DNA from: Acidobacteriaceae bacterium
GTDB taxonomy: Bacteria; Acidobacteriota; Terriglobia; Terriglobales; Acidobacteriaceae
Reading direction: 5' to 3'
Length of the DNA: 14,439 nt
Assembly (NCBI GenBank): GCA_003156495.1
Contig: PMHC01000189.1
Location: forward strand, 8,282 to 22,720
In this document: positions 6,913-13,947 of the stretch, one piece after another
How the letters are laid out: the number at the start of each line of letters is the position of its first letter
How positions within the stretch are numbered: position 1 is the first letter of the stretch
Notes under the pieces: model-generated
Told to the model about the DNA's origin: nothing
The model's database searches: none
The model's input: the letters and a program-made list of their open reading frames with translations, nothing else
Translations under genes and position numbers: made by a program

Positions 6913-7513
6913 GGTGGGCTTCCTGCTCGGTGGAATGGATTTGGGCCTCGGCGCTTTGCGCCGGTGCGCTTGACTGTTCGGCGGCTGGCGCGTGCGGCGT
7001 GGCGGCTACGGTTTCGCCGCTCGCGGTCGGCGCAACTGCCGGCGAAATTTTTTCTTCGGCCGCCGTCTGCTCCGGTTTTTGCTCCGCGGCTTCCACGGCG
7101 GGCGCGGCAGCTTCGGCAATGGGCGCAACGGCTTCTACCACCGGCGTCGGCGCGGAGCTCATTTCCGGATAAACGGTTTCGCCGGGATACGGGCTCGGGA
7201 CCATTTCGCTAGCGGTCGGCTCCACAGTCGTCGTAGCCGTCTCAAGCGCGGGCTGCGCCGTTGCGCCGGCGGCCAGCGTGCGCTCAGCCTCTTCCTTCTT
7301 GCGGCGGTCGGAATCCTCGGCGACGCGGAATTCCTCTTCCATCTGAAATTTAAAGTCGTTGGAGGCTTTGCGGAATTCGAACATCAGCTTGCCGAGCTGG
7401 CGGCCGATCTGCGGCAGACGGCGCGGGCCGAAGACGACCAGCGCTAGCGCCATCAGGATGAGCGTGTCGGGCATGCTGAGCGTGCCGAGCTGGATTGGCG
7501 GAGGTGTTCCCAT
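6905..7513 (-). CDS. tatB: Tat translocase subunit TatB (TatA/B family)
   Basis: Single-helix membrane subunit that works with TatC in substrate recognition. It has 202 residues. A short extracytoplasmic start is followed by a hydrophobic helix (about 15-29), the hinge FGPRRLPQIGRQLGK (28-42) and an amphipathic, charged helix to about residue 80. The remaining 120 residues are a low-complexity Ala/Pro/Glu/Thr tail. The SMPDTLILMALALVVFGP start and FEFRKASNDFK helix suit TatB-type proteins of Acidobacteria-like genomes. Without a second Tat subunit in view, a bifunctional TatA cannot be excluded. The ATG at 7513 lacks a strong ribosome-binding site. It is the first gene of the minus-strand tat unit, divergent from the YkgJ-type gene, so its promoter should lie in or just beyond the 45-bp gap. 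Confidence 0.92.
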   Translation of the reverse strand: MGTPPPIQLGTLSMPDTLILMALALVVFGPRRLPQIGRQLGKLMFEFRKASNDFKFQMEEEFRVAEDSDRRKKEEAERTLAAGATAQPALETATTTVEPTASEMVPSPYPGETVYPEMSSAPTPVVEAVAPIAEAAAPAVEAAEQKPEQTAAEEKISPAVAPTASGETVAATPHAPAAEQSSAPAQSAEAQIHSTEQEAHHG

Positions 7514-7558
7514 GAAGGTTCATGATACCTGCCGCCGCGTGGCGGCCACAAACTAAAG

Positions 7559-8215
7559 ATGGCGCGCCGCTCCGGTATGCTGACGGTAATGCAACGACCA
7601 GAAGGCGATCTGCAATTTATACGGACAATGGATGCGGCGCTCGAGAGCGCCGTGCGGCGGGCCGGAGAGCGGCTTGCCTGCCGGCGGGGCTGCGCGCAAT
7701 GCTGCCACGGAGCCTTTGCTATCGACGAGCTGGATGCGCTGCGGCTGGCCGACGGAATGGATGCGTTGCGTGCTGGCGACCCGCGGCTGGCCGCGGCCGT
7801 CGAGCAGCGTGCGCAGGCCTGGATCGCCGCCCATGGCGCGGAGTTTCCCGGCGATTGCGCGACGGGCGTGCTGGGCGCTAGCGACGAGGAGCGCGAGCGC
7901 TTTGAGGATTTCGCCAACGAGGCCGCCTGTCCGGCTCTCGATCCGGAGACAGGAAGCTGCGACCTCTACCCCTGGCGGCCGATGACCTGCCGGCTCTTCG
8001 GTCCGCCGGTCCGCACCGTCAACGAAGATGGCCGGGAAGGGCTAGGCTGCTGCGAATTGTGTTTTGTTGGCTCCTCGGCCGAGGAGATTGCCGCCTGCGA
8101 GATGGTTGTGCCGCAAGAGGTTGAGGCCCGGCTCAACGCGCAGACCGGCAGCCGCGGCGAAACGGTGGTGGCTTTCGCGCTGCTGCGCTCATGCGGTGCG
8201 GCGGTTGCGCGCTAA
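7559..8215 (+). CDS. YkgJ-type cysteine-cluster protein
   Basis: Member of the CxxxCxxCC zinc/iron-chelating family (YkgJ/FliB-like, DUF of Pfam CxxCxxCC type); no defined reaction. Numbering from the first ATG, the metal-binding block is C41, C45, C48, C49 (CRRGCAQCCHG). A second block is C124, C134, C144 in CPALDPETGSCDLYPWRP and MTCRLFGPP, and a third is C164, C165, C168 (GLGCCELC). The CP-x-L..G-x-C-x-LY..RP-x-x-CR pattern is the family hallmark. The protein has 218 residues from the ATG at 7559, with in-frame ATGs at 7577 and 7589. None has a good ribosome-binding site, and homologous N-termini as I recall them are short, so the start is uncertain. It lies just upstream of alr on the same strand and is probably co-transcribed. 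Function is unknown. Confidence 0.85.
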   Translation: MARRSGMLTVMQRPEGDLQFIRTMDAALESAVRRAGERLACRRGCAQCCHGAFAIDELDALRLADGMDALRAGDPRLAAAVEQRAQAWIAAHGAEFPGDCATGVLGASDEERERFEDFANEAACPALDPETGSCDLYPWRPMTCRLFGPPVRTVNEDGREGLGCCELCFVGSSAEEIAACEMVVPQEVEARLNAQTGSRGETVVAFALLRSCGAAVAR

Positions 8216-8236
8216 ACTTAAATCTTGGAAAACTCC

Positions 8237-9427
8237 ATGCAAATGCGTCCCTGTTGGGCTGAGATTGACACTCAAGCCCTGAAAGAAAACTACCGTTATT
8301 TGGCGGCGATGGCCGCTCACGAAGCCGAGTTGCTGGCCGTGGTCAAGGCCAATGCTTATGGCCATTCTCTGGCGCTCTGCGCGCCGGCTGTCGAGCAGGC
8401 TGGGGCGCGCTGGCTGGGCGTCACCACGGTCGAAGAAGGAATCGCGGCCCGTGCGCTCTGCCCCAAGGCGCGCGTGCTGGTCATCAGCGGAATTTTTCCC
8501 GGCCAGGCCGCGGCGGCGATTCAGTTTCAATTGACGCCTTCGATTTGGGAGAGCTGGCAGTTGGAAGAGCTGGAAGCCGCCGCCCGCGAAGCGAAAACGC
8601 CAGCCGGTTCCCTGCCGGTGCATCTGGAGATCGATACGGGCATGAGCCGCCAGGGCGTGGGCCTGGACGATCTCGGCCGCGTCTTTCCGCACTTCGGGCC
8701 TGACTCGCCTTTGCGTTTGGAAGGCGTAATGACGCACCTGTTTGCCGCCGACGAAGCCGACGGACGTGTGACCGAAGAGCAGATGAAGCGGGTGGACGAA
8801 ACGCTAGGGAAAATTTCTGCTGCGGGGCTTTTTGCCGAGTGGCTCAATGTTGGCGCTTCGGCCGCGCTGCTGGCCGGCCAGGCAAAAGTTTTGGCGGAAA
8901 CGGCCGCCCGCCACGGCATGAAGGCGATGATGCGCCCCGGACTGGCACTTTACGGAATCGTGCCGCGCTTCGATCCTGCCTACGGCGCAGGCCAGGAGCC
9001 GGCGACCTTGACGGCCGCGCGCGCCGCGCTCAAGCCGGTGCTGGCCTGGAAGAGCGCCATCGTCGGCCTGCGCTCGATTCCCGCCGGCGCTTCGGTCGGC
9101 TACAACGGAACCTTTGTGGCCAGCGAGCCGATGCGCGTGGCGCTAGTCGCCGTCGGTTACGCCGACGGGCTCGACCGCAAGCTGGGCAACCATTTCGGCC
9201 TGCTGGTGCGCGGCCGTCGCGCGCCGCTGATCGGCCGCGTGAGCATGGATCAGGTAGTGATTGACATAACGGAGATCGCCGAGGCCGCAGTCGGCGACGA
9301 AGTGGTTCTAATCGGCAGCCAAGGCGCGGAAACGATCACCGCCTTCGATCACGCCGACCTCACGGGAACCATCCCGTGGGAGGTTTTTACGCGCCTCGGC
9401 GGACGCGTGGCGCGGCGCGCCGTCTAG
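8237..9427 (+). CDS. alr: Alanine racemase
   Basis: PLP-dependent fold-type III enzyme that interconverts L- and D-alanine in the cytoplasm, supplying D-Ala for peptidoglycan. With the ATG at 8237 it has 396 residues. The PLP lysine is K37 in AVVKANAYGHS. VHLEIDTGMSRQGV and MTHLFAADE lie in the barrel. MMRPGLALYGI marks the cofactor phosphate region. The second catalytic base is Y289 in SVGYNGTF, VAVGYADGLDRKLGN follows, and GRVSMDQ carries the substrate-binding Met (about 337). All key residues are present and length is typical (360-400). The frame is open to a TTG at 8225 (MENS), but the ATGs at 8237 or 8243 fit the family start, with GGAA at 8227-8230. Its gap to the YkgJ-type gene is about 20 bp. 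It converges on the kinase-like pseudogene. Confidence 0.96.
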   Translation: MQMRPCWAEIDTQALKENYRYLAAMAAHEAELLAVVKANAYGHSLALCAPAVEQAGARWLGVTTVEEGIAARALCPKARVLVISGIFPGQAAAAIQFQLTPSIWESWQLEELEAAAREAKTPAGSLPVHLEIDTGMSRQGVGLDDLGRVFPHFGPDSPLRLEGVMTHLFAADEADGRVTEEQMKRVDETLGKISAAGLFAEWLNVGASAALLAGQAKVLAETAARHGMKAMMRPGLALYGIVPRFDPAYGAGQEPATLTAARAALKPVLAWKSAIVGLRSIPAGASVGYNGTFVASEPMRVALVAVGYADGLDRKLGNHFGLLVRGRRAPLIGRVSMDQVVIDITEIAEAAVGDEVVLIGSQGAETITAFDHADLTGTIPWEVFTRLGGRVARRAV

Positions 9428-9455
9428 CTCCGTGCCTGCTTAAATTTGTGCCATC

Positions 9456-9495
9456 GTGGGTTCCCCAGCTCTCGATTTTGAGAACTGGGAACCAC
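9456..9495. repeat. REP-like palindrome, copy 2
   Basis: GTGGGTTCCCCAGCTCTC (9456-9473) pairs with GAGAACTGGGAACCAC (9480-9495) around a GATTTT loop, with two single-base bulges and one mismatch. Its core TCTCGATTTTGAGA is the exact reverse complement of the core in copy 1. It sits between the convergent alr and kinase-like genes, where it could also help end transcription from alr. The rest of the 110-bp gap to 9537 shows nothing I recognise. Confidence 0.72.
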
Positions 9496-9537
9496 AACGC
9501 TCACAACGCTAAAGATCGAAATAATCTGGCCACGGTC

Positions 9538-10188
9538 CTAATCTTCCGCGCTCGGCGCCGGAACGCACAGGCCGGCGGCGCAGCAGGTGGCCGCGATCAT
9601 TGCCTCCGAGCCGATGCAGGAATTCAGCAGCATGTGGTAGAGGCAGCGCGCGTTCCAATCTTGCTGATAGAACCTGCGAATGACGGCGGCGCGGCGACGA
9701 TCAAAGGTGGCTAGCTGCTACTCGATGTGCTGCGTGTGCTTGGGATAGTTATGCGTGAACCACTCGCGCTTGGTGCTGGCCGTAGCGTAGACGAAGATGT
9801 GGAAGCAGCCAGGCTTGCCGGCCAGCGCGCAGGCTGAACCTCGACCCACCAAAACGCAATTGCCTTCATTGGCTGCATCGGTAATTTCTTGGCGGATCAG
9901 CATCACCATGCGTTCGGAGTCGAAGATCTGTTCTCCGCCATTGGGCACGGCGGCGTAGAGCGGGTCTTGCCAGAAGATTTTGCCGTAGCGGTAGTACCAG
10001 GGGTCCAGCCGCTCGTCGAACTTGGCCGCCAGATCGGGTTCGACGCCGGCCATGCGCGCCGCGCCGTCTACCAATTCGGAATCCAGCAGCCGCCAGCCCA
10101 AGTGCTCGGCTAAATCGTGCGCAAACTCTCCGCCTCGTGAGCCGAACTCGCGTTCGACAGTAATCACTTTAATCGGTCCGTGCACCAT
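9538..10188 (-). pseudogene. Cytidylate-kinase-like gene interrupted by an in-frame TAG
   Basis: P-loop protein of the 'cytidylate kinase-like family'. From the ATG at 10188 it reads VITVEREFGSRGGEFAHDL (phosphate-loop variant), LGWRLLDSELVDGAARMAGV, and VLVGRGSACALAG ahead of HIFVYATAS. At 9720-9718 there is a TAG after KHTQHIE. Reading straight on in the same frame gives QLATFDRRRAAVIRRF, then YQQDWNARCLYHMLLNS, then IGSEAMIAAT, before a second TAG at 9540-9538. That is the family's normal C-terminal helix region, so the intact protein would have about 216 residues. The break is a single codon, one base from CAG or GAG, with no frameshift. Either the gene is recently inactivated, or the stop is read through, or the base is a sequence error. 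A GTG at 10200 is an alternative start. An AAGGAG lies at 10207-10202. The true substrate is unknown in this family. Confidence 0.8.
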
Positions 10189-10231
10189 GATCGCCCCCAC
10201 TCTCCTTGCGCAGGAGCATACAACGTCCAGG

Positions 10232-10244
10232 GTGCAACTTGCAC
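10232..10244. promoter_or_regulatory. Operator-like palindrome upstream of the kinase-like gene
   Basis: GTGCAACTTGCAC is a perfect 6-bp inverted repeat about one central C. It lies 44-56 bp upstream of the kinase-like ATG. On the minus strand, TATGCT at 10220-10215 could be a -10 element, which would place the palindrome around the -35 position. The -35 itself is poor. Such a site could bind a dimeric regulator; none is identified. Closer to the gene, CTCCT and AGGAG (10202-10216) could form a small hairpin over the ribosome-binding site. Confidence 0.35.
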
Positions 10245-10268
10245 GAGGAGTTGCCCCGAAATGCGAAA

Positions 10269-10300
10269 CCGGCGCGGAAAAAGTTTCTTTTCCGCGCCGG
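10269..10300 (-). terminator. Intrinsic-terminator-like hairpin after the DUF4097 gene
   Basis: A perfect 13-bp stem, CCGGCGCGGAAAA (10269-10281) against TTTTCCGCGCCGG (10288-10300), closes a 6-nt loop. It stands 27 bp past the DUF4097 stop. On the minus strand it is followed by TTTCGCATTT, a weak U-rich stretch, so termination of the sigma-factor operon is the likely job. On the plus strand no T-run follows. Confidence 0.72.
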
Positions 10301-10327
10301 ATGAAGAGAGCCTATTGCTTTTCAGAT

Positions 10328-11956
10328 CTACTGAACGACCGGCTTCTGAGGCGGCGTTTTCGGGCTTTTTAAGTGCGCGCCCTTTTGCGTTGGGGGCGCT
10401 TCCGGCCGATGCTGGGGTCTTTCCGGATGAATCTTGGGCGCCTCCGGAGGTGCTGTATATGCCGCGCCCTTCTTGATGTGCAGATCGCCGTTGCTGGAGC
10501 TGAGCACGATGCGCGCCGTTCCCGCTCCGATCCGGCCGGTGACGATTTTGTCCTCGTCGCCGCTGACCTGCAGTCCGAATTCGGTGACCACCTCGCCGTT
10601 GTGCGTGTGGCCGTTGACCGTGGCCGAAGCGTTGGCCGGCAGCGTAATCTCCACATCGCCTTTGTCGTTGCGGGCATCGATTGTGTGGCTGCCCGATGGC
10701 GCAATTTGAATCGTTCCGTTGCTGTTTTCCACCGAAATGTCGCCGTCAATCTGGCTCAGGTCGACGTCTTTGGAGCGCGTGATTACGTGCACCGGACCTT
10801 TCGTCTCGCTGATGCGCAGATTGTTCGAATCCATCGTCATGTCGCCGGGGAGGTAGACCAGTTGCACGTCGGTGACCGAGGTATGCAATTTGAGCGGCGC
10901 GGTGAGGTTTTCCGCGTGCACCTCGCCGTAAATCTGCCCGTTGAAAGAGACGCCCTCCGTGACTTCGGAAAGCGTCACGTCGTTGCAATCGCCGATCGCG
11001 CTGATCGAGCCAAAAATCTGGTGCGCGGAAAAATCGTGTTTACCGCCGGAAAAGTGCAGCGTCACTTGCCCGGCGATTGAATCCAGGCGCACATCGCCAT
11101 GCGCTTGAATGCCGATGCCTGAGCCCAGGTTGGCCGCCGTCACGTCGCCTTTGCCGGCATTCACCTTCACGTAGGAACCGTGCGGAACCGTCACCGTCAG
11201 GTTGACCTTGCCGTGCTCGGAGCTGTTCGACTTCACCTGCACAATGCCGGCAATGAAATCTACCGTGGGCTTTTCGTCCTCGAAAATCTTTGTCGCCCCG
11301 CTGTCGGAGATGTCGTAGGCGACCTCGTGAGCCTGGATGTCGAGAGTGTAGCCGTCGCCCGCCGTCACGTTTACGTCACCGTGCGGATTGTCGATTTCGA
11401 TCGCTGCGCCGACGGAAATCGACTGGCTGATCGGCTGCATATCCTGGTCGTGTTCGGAATGGCCCAGGAAGCTGAAGAAATCGCTGTTGCCGTTCCAGTT
11501 GTTCATGTAGGGTTGCATGTAATTCCAGCCCGCGGCGCAAAGGCCGAGAACAACCACCAGAATTAAAATGCCAATAACGCCGCCCCTGCGACGTATGGGC
11601 ATTTTGCGGCGCGCATCCAGAATCCATTCGGTCAGCATCGCCAAGCCGGCGGCGATCAAAAGCAGCGGCCACCACTGGCCGTACCAGGACCAGACGTTGC
11701 CGGCGTCGATGCGGCCCAGAACCATCAGCAATCCGATGACGCCGGTCACGATCAAAAGCACCGGCCCGACGATCGAAGGCACGCGCGGAGCGTAGACGCC
11801 CTGATAGTTCGCCTTCCAGGCGCGGCGCTGGGCCTTCAATGCCTCATGCTGCGCGCGCCGGGTGGCCTTCTGCTGTTCGCGATAGACCCGCCACTGGTTC
11901 TTGGGGTCGTAAGGGGGAATCGGCGGCATGCCGCCATTGGGAGGAACGCTGCTCAT
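10328..11956 (-). CDS. Membrane-anchored DUF4097-family beta-strand repeat protein
   Basis: 542 residues with an N-terminal Pro-rich start and a basic, helix-forming stretch (about 22-50). Three membrane segments follow (about 61-81, 95-113 with WPLLLIAAGLAML of LiaI/LiaF type, and 125-144). From about residue 175 the protein is a long series of short beta-strands with DUF4097 spacing, for example IDNPHGDVNVTAGDGYTL, VNAGKGDVTAANLGSGI, IDGDISVENSNGTIQIA and RIVLSSSNGDLHIKKGA. This predicts a beta-helix or prism on the far side of the membrane. It ends in a Pro/His/Lys-rich tail (about 500-542). In Firmicutes LiaF/LiaG-type proteins with these parts act in envelope-stress signalling; a similar role here is inference. 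The start ATG overlaps the previous gene as ATGA, with TGGAGG six bases upstream. It is the last gene of the sigma-factor operon. Confidence 0.85.
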   Translation of the reverse strand: MSSVPPNGGMPPIPPYDPKNQWRVYREQQKATRRAQHEALKAQRRAWKANYQGVYAPRVPSIVGPVLLIVTGVIGLLMVLGRIDAGNVWSWYGQWWPLLLIAAGLAMLTEWILDARRKMPIRRRGGVIGILILVVVLGLCAAGWNYMQPYMNNWNGNSDFFSFLGHSEHDQDMQPISQSISVGAAIEIDNPHGDVNVTAGDGYTLDIQAHEVAYDISDSGATKIFEDEKPTVDFIAGIVQVKSNSSEHGKVNLTVTVPHGSYVKVNAGKGDVTAANLGSGIGIQAHGDVRLDSIAGQVTLHFSGGKHDFSAHQIFGSISAIGDCNDVTLSEVTEGVSFNGQIYGEVHAENLTAPLKLHTSVTDVQLVYLPGDMTMDSNNLRISETKGPVHVITRSKDVDLSQIDGDISVENSNGTIQIAPSGSHTIDARNDKGDVEITLPANASATVNGHTHNGEVVTEFGLQVSGDEDKIVTGRIGAGTARIVLSSSNGDLHIKKGAAYTAPPEAPKIHPERPQHRPEAPPTQKGAHLKSPKTPPQKPVVQ

Positions 11957-12276
11957 GCCTGGCCTCCATTCGTGTTGTTGAGATCCGTTGGAGGCGCGGG
12001 AACAATCGCCGTGCCCGCCGGTTGCGTTGCATTCGGCTCGGCTGCCGGAGAATTTGGAACAGCCTGAGAATTCATACCCGGCTGTGGAATGTTAGGATAG
12101 CCAGCCTCGGCCAGCGCCGCGCGTTCGGCCAGTTGGAGAAGGCCGATCAAAATCAGCAGCAGGGGAAAGAAGATGACCCAGCCCACCAGGTGCGCCTGAT
12201 GCAGCAGCGCAACCGTGCCAAGCAACAGCAGAATAGCCGGACCCATTAAGCGGCGAATCATGATGTAGTGGTTCAT
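11953..12276 (-). CDS. Small LiaI-like (DUF5668-type) two-helix membrane protein
   Basis: 107 residues. Two hydrophobic segments at about 12-26 (GPAILLLLGTVALLHQ) and 33-50 (WVIFFPLLLILIGLLQL) form the hairpin typical of LiaI/LiaF transmembrane domains, with the W-x-x-x-x-PLLLI-x-IG pattern. The remaining 55 residues are a Pro/Ala/Asn-rich, probably disordered tail. AAGGAGG lies six bases before the ATG. It overlaps both neighbours by 4 nt (ATGA), which implies translational coupling. The same membrane module recurs in the proteins on either side, so the three may assemble together; that is inference. Confidence 0.8.
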   Translation of the reverse strand: MNHYIMIRRLMGPAILLLLGTVALLHQAHLVGWVIFFPLLLILIGLLQLAERAALAEAGYPNIPQPGMNSQAVPNSPAAEPNATQPAGTAIVPAPPTDLNNTNGGQA

Positions 12277-13088
12277 TGAGGCCCTCCTTGCGAGTCGCGG
12301 TGGGAGTCATTCAAGCGCCGCACAATCAGCCACACGCCCAGGCCAATCAGCAGCAGCGGCCAGCCGAACTCGAAAACGCGGCTGGTAAGCCAGTTCATCC
12401 TTCCCATCAGAAAGAGCAAGCCCAGAGCGATCAGGATGATCGCGCCGATCGGCTCCGAACGCTGCCAGTGAGCCGGCGGAGCGGGAGGAACCGGCGGCGG
12501 CGGAGCGCCAGGGCCGGGAGCGTAGTCCGGCGCCTGATAGGGCGGCGGATAAGGCGTCTGATAGGGCGGTTGGTATTGCGCCTGACCGGGATTTTGCGGC
12601 GCGGCCGCCGGATTCGACTCAGGGGAGGGCTGCGGCGGTTTGCCCGAGGTGAACCAACTGCCAACGTCGTTCAAACCGAGTGGGTCAGGCAGCGGTTCGC
12701 CGTCGCGCCGCGCCCTGGCCGTGTGGTAGGCCTCAAAGGCCTGATAGAGGATCCAACCGGCAATCATCCAGCCAAAAACATCGTAAATGTTGGCAGCACT
12801 GACCAGTACCGCGAAGATGACGATGTGCGCCAGACCTTTGACGAATTGGCCGTTATACATGGCGCCCACACCGGGGATCAGCCCCAAAAATCCGGCCAGC
12901 ATCGGGTTGGGCGCACCAGCTGGCGGCGGTACAAAGGGCGGCGGTGGCACGCCCTGCCAGGCTATCCAGCAGGGATCGCAGAAGATTTGGCCAACCGGCC
13001 CTTTGCGCACGCACCCGGAGCAGAGCGGCTTTCCGCAGCTCTGGCAATAGGCGGTCGCAGTGACTCCGCTATGGTTTACGCAATCCAT
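12273..13088 (-). CDS. B-box zinc finger / TM2-like / LiaI-like membrane protein
   Basis: 271 residues in four parts. Residues 3-40 form a B-box-type zinc finger with C3, H6, C15, C18, C23, C26, C37 and C40. Residues about 62-118 are hydrophobic with GFLGLIPGVGAMYNGQFVKG, like TM2 and related small-membrane domains. Residues about 150-207 are a Pro/Tyr/Gln-rich linker with repeated YQxP and PPY units. Residues about 213-256 are a LiaI/DUF5668-type hairpin with FGWPLLLIGLGVWLIV. The zinc finger should face the cytoplasm and may contact the anti-sigma or other partners. AAAAGGAG lies six bases before the ATG. It overlaps the anti-sigma gene by 13 nt and the next gene by 4 nt. No enzyme activity is suggested; function is not established. 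Confidence 0.8.
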   Translation of the reverse strand: MDCVNHSGVTATAYCQSCGKPLCSGCVRKGPVGQIFCDPCWIAWQGVPPPPFVPPPAGAPNPMLAGFLGLIPGVGAMYNGQFVKGLAHIVIFAVLVSAANIYDVFGWMIAGWILYQAFEAYHTARARRDGEPLPDPLGLNDVGSWFTSGKPPQPSPESNPAAAPQNPGQAQYQPPYQTPYPPPYQAPDYAPGPGAPPPPVPPAPPAHWQRSEPIGAIILIALGLLFLMGRMNWLTSRVFEFGWPLLLIGLGVWLIVRRLNDSHRDSQGGPQ

Positions 13089-13945
13089 GACGTGCTCCTT
13101 TTCTCGGCTTGCACGGCAGCAGAGCTTCCGCGGGGAATTTCAAGCGAAGATTCCTGAATGTCGTTGATGGGCGTGGCCGGCGGCTCTATCACCGGCCTGG
13201 CGATCAGCTGGCCAGGGGCGAATCTGCCCTCTTTGCCACCAGGCCGCCGTGCCGAATTCTTTCTGGTTTCGCCCGGCGTCGTCGGCTGTGCCTGGTTGGG
13301 CTGCGATTCACCGCCGGTTTGGCTGCGCAGTTCGCGCACCCGCGCCTGAACTTCGTTGACGACCCGCAGATGGTCGTAGTAGCGCACGATGGGCACCGAG
13401 GCCGTGGCCAGTTGGCGCTCCATGTAGGCACGAACGGTGCGCGGCCGCAGATCCGAAAGCCGCAGGCTGGTCGGATGGATGTCGGCCAGATGAATGTCGG
13501 CCGACCGCAACCCAGTCACGTTCAGCGTGAACGCGATCGAAAAGAAGGCCATGGCCGCCGTCATCATCAGCCGCGGCTGCATCACGGCGCGCAACCGGGC
13601 CATAATGCCCGGTTGCTGCCAGACTGGAGGAACGAAGGCCGGTACGACTCCGGCGGGCAGAGGCGCGGCTTCCCAATGGTTGCGCGTCTCGGGGCCGGTC
13701 GCGGCCAGAATCTTATCAACGAGCCCGGCCGGAACCTCCGGCTCGGGGGAGAGAAACTTCAGCCATTCGCGTCCTTTGCGCGCCTCGTCGTACATGGCGG
13801 CGCAGGCCGGGCACAGCGCCCGATGCGCGGCGAACTTCGCCTCGTCCTCGGGGCCGAGAAGCCCGTCGAGCGCGTCGGCCAAAAGCGCTTCCCACTCGAT
13901 GCAAGCGGGAGAGCCGGAAATCTTTGTGCGCTCTTTCATGTTCAT
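13076..13945 (-). CDS. Anti-sigma factor with N-terminal zinc-finger (zf-HC2) domain
   Basis: 289-residue predicted inner-membrane regulator that would bind and hold the ECF sigma factor encoded just upstream. The anti-sigma zinc domain is at residues 13-60: C15 and then H41-RAL-C45-PA-C48, the HxxxCxxC signature of ZAS proteins. A membrane segment is at about 126-146 (MMTAAMAFFSIAFTLNVTGL). A charged, partly helical region (about 170-210) and a Pro/Arg-rich tail follow on the far side. ATGs at 13945 and 13939 are both possible; AGGAGG inside the end of the sigma gene serves either. The gap to the sigma stop is 2 bp and the 3' end overlaps the B-box gene by 13 nt. How the signal releases the sigma factor (proteolysis or zinc/redox change) cannot be told. 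Confidence 0.88.
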   Translation of the reverse strand: MNMKERTKISGSPACIEWEALLADALDGLLGPEDEAKFAAHRALCPACAAMYDEARKGREWLKFLSPEPEVPAGLVDKILAATGPETRNHWEAAPLPAGVVPAFVPPVWQQPGIMARLRAVMQPRLMMTAAMAFFSIAFTLNVTGLRSADIHLADIHPTSLRLSDLRPRTVRAYMERQLATASVPIVRYYDHLRVVNEVQARVRELRSQTGGESQPNQAQPTTPGETRKNSARRPGGKEGRFAPGQLIARPVIEPPATPINDIQESSLEIPRGSSAAVQAEKRSTSWIA

Positions 13946-13947
13946 GG

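Noticed and set aside
12276..13157. Plus-strand open frame of 293 codons opposite the B-box gene
   Set aside because: Arg-rich and without domain features, while the minus strand encodes an evident zinc finger with membrane segments and a good ribosome-binding site.
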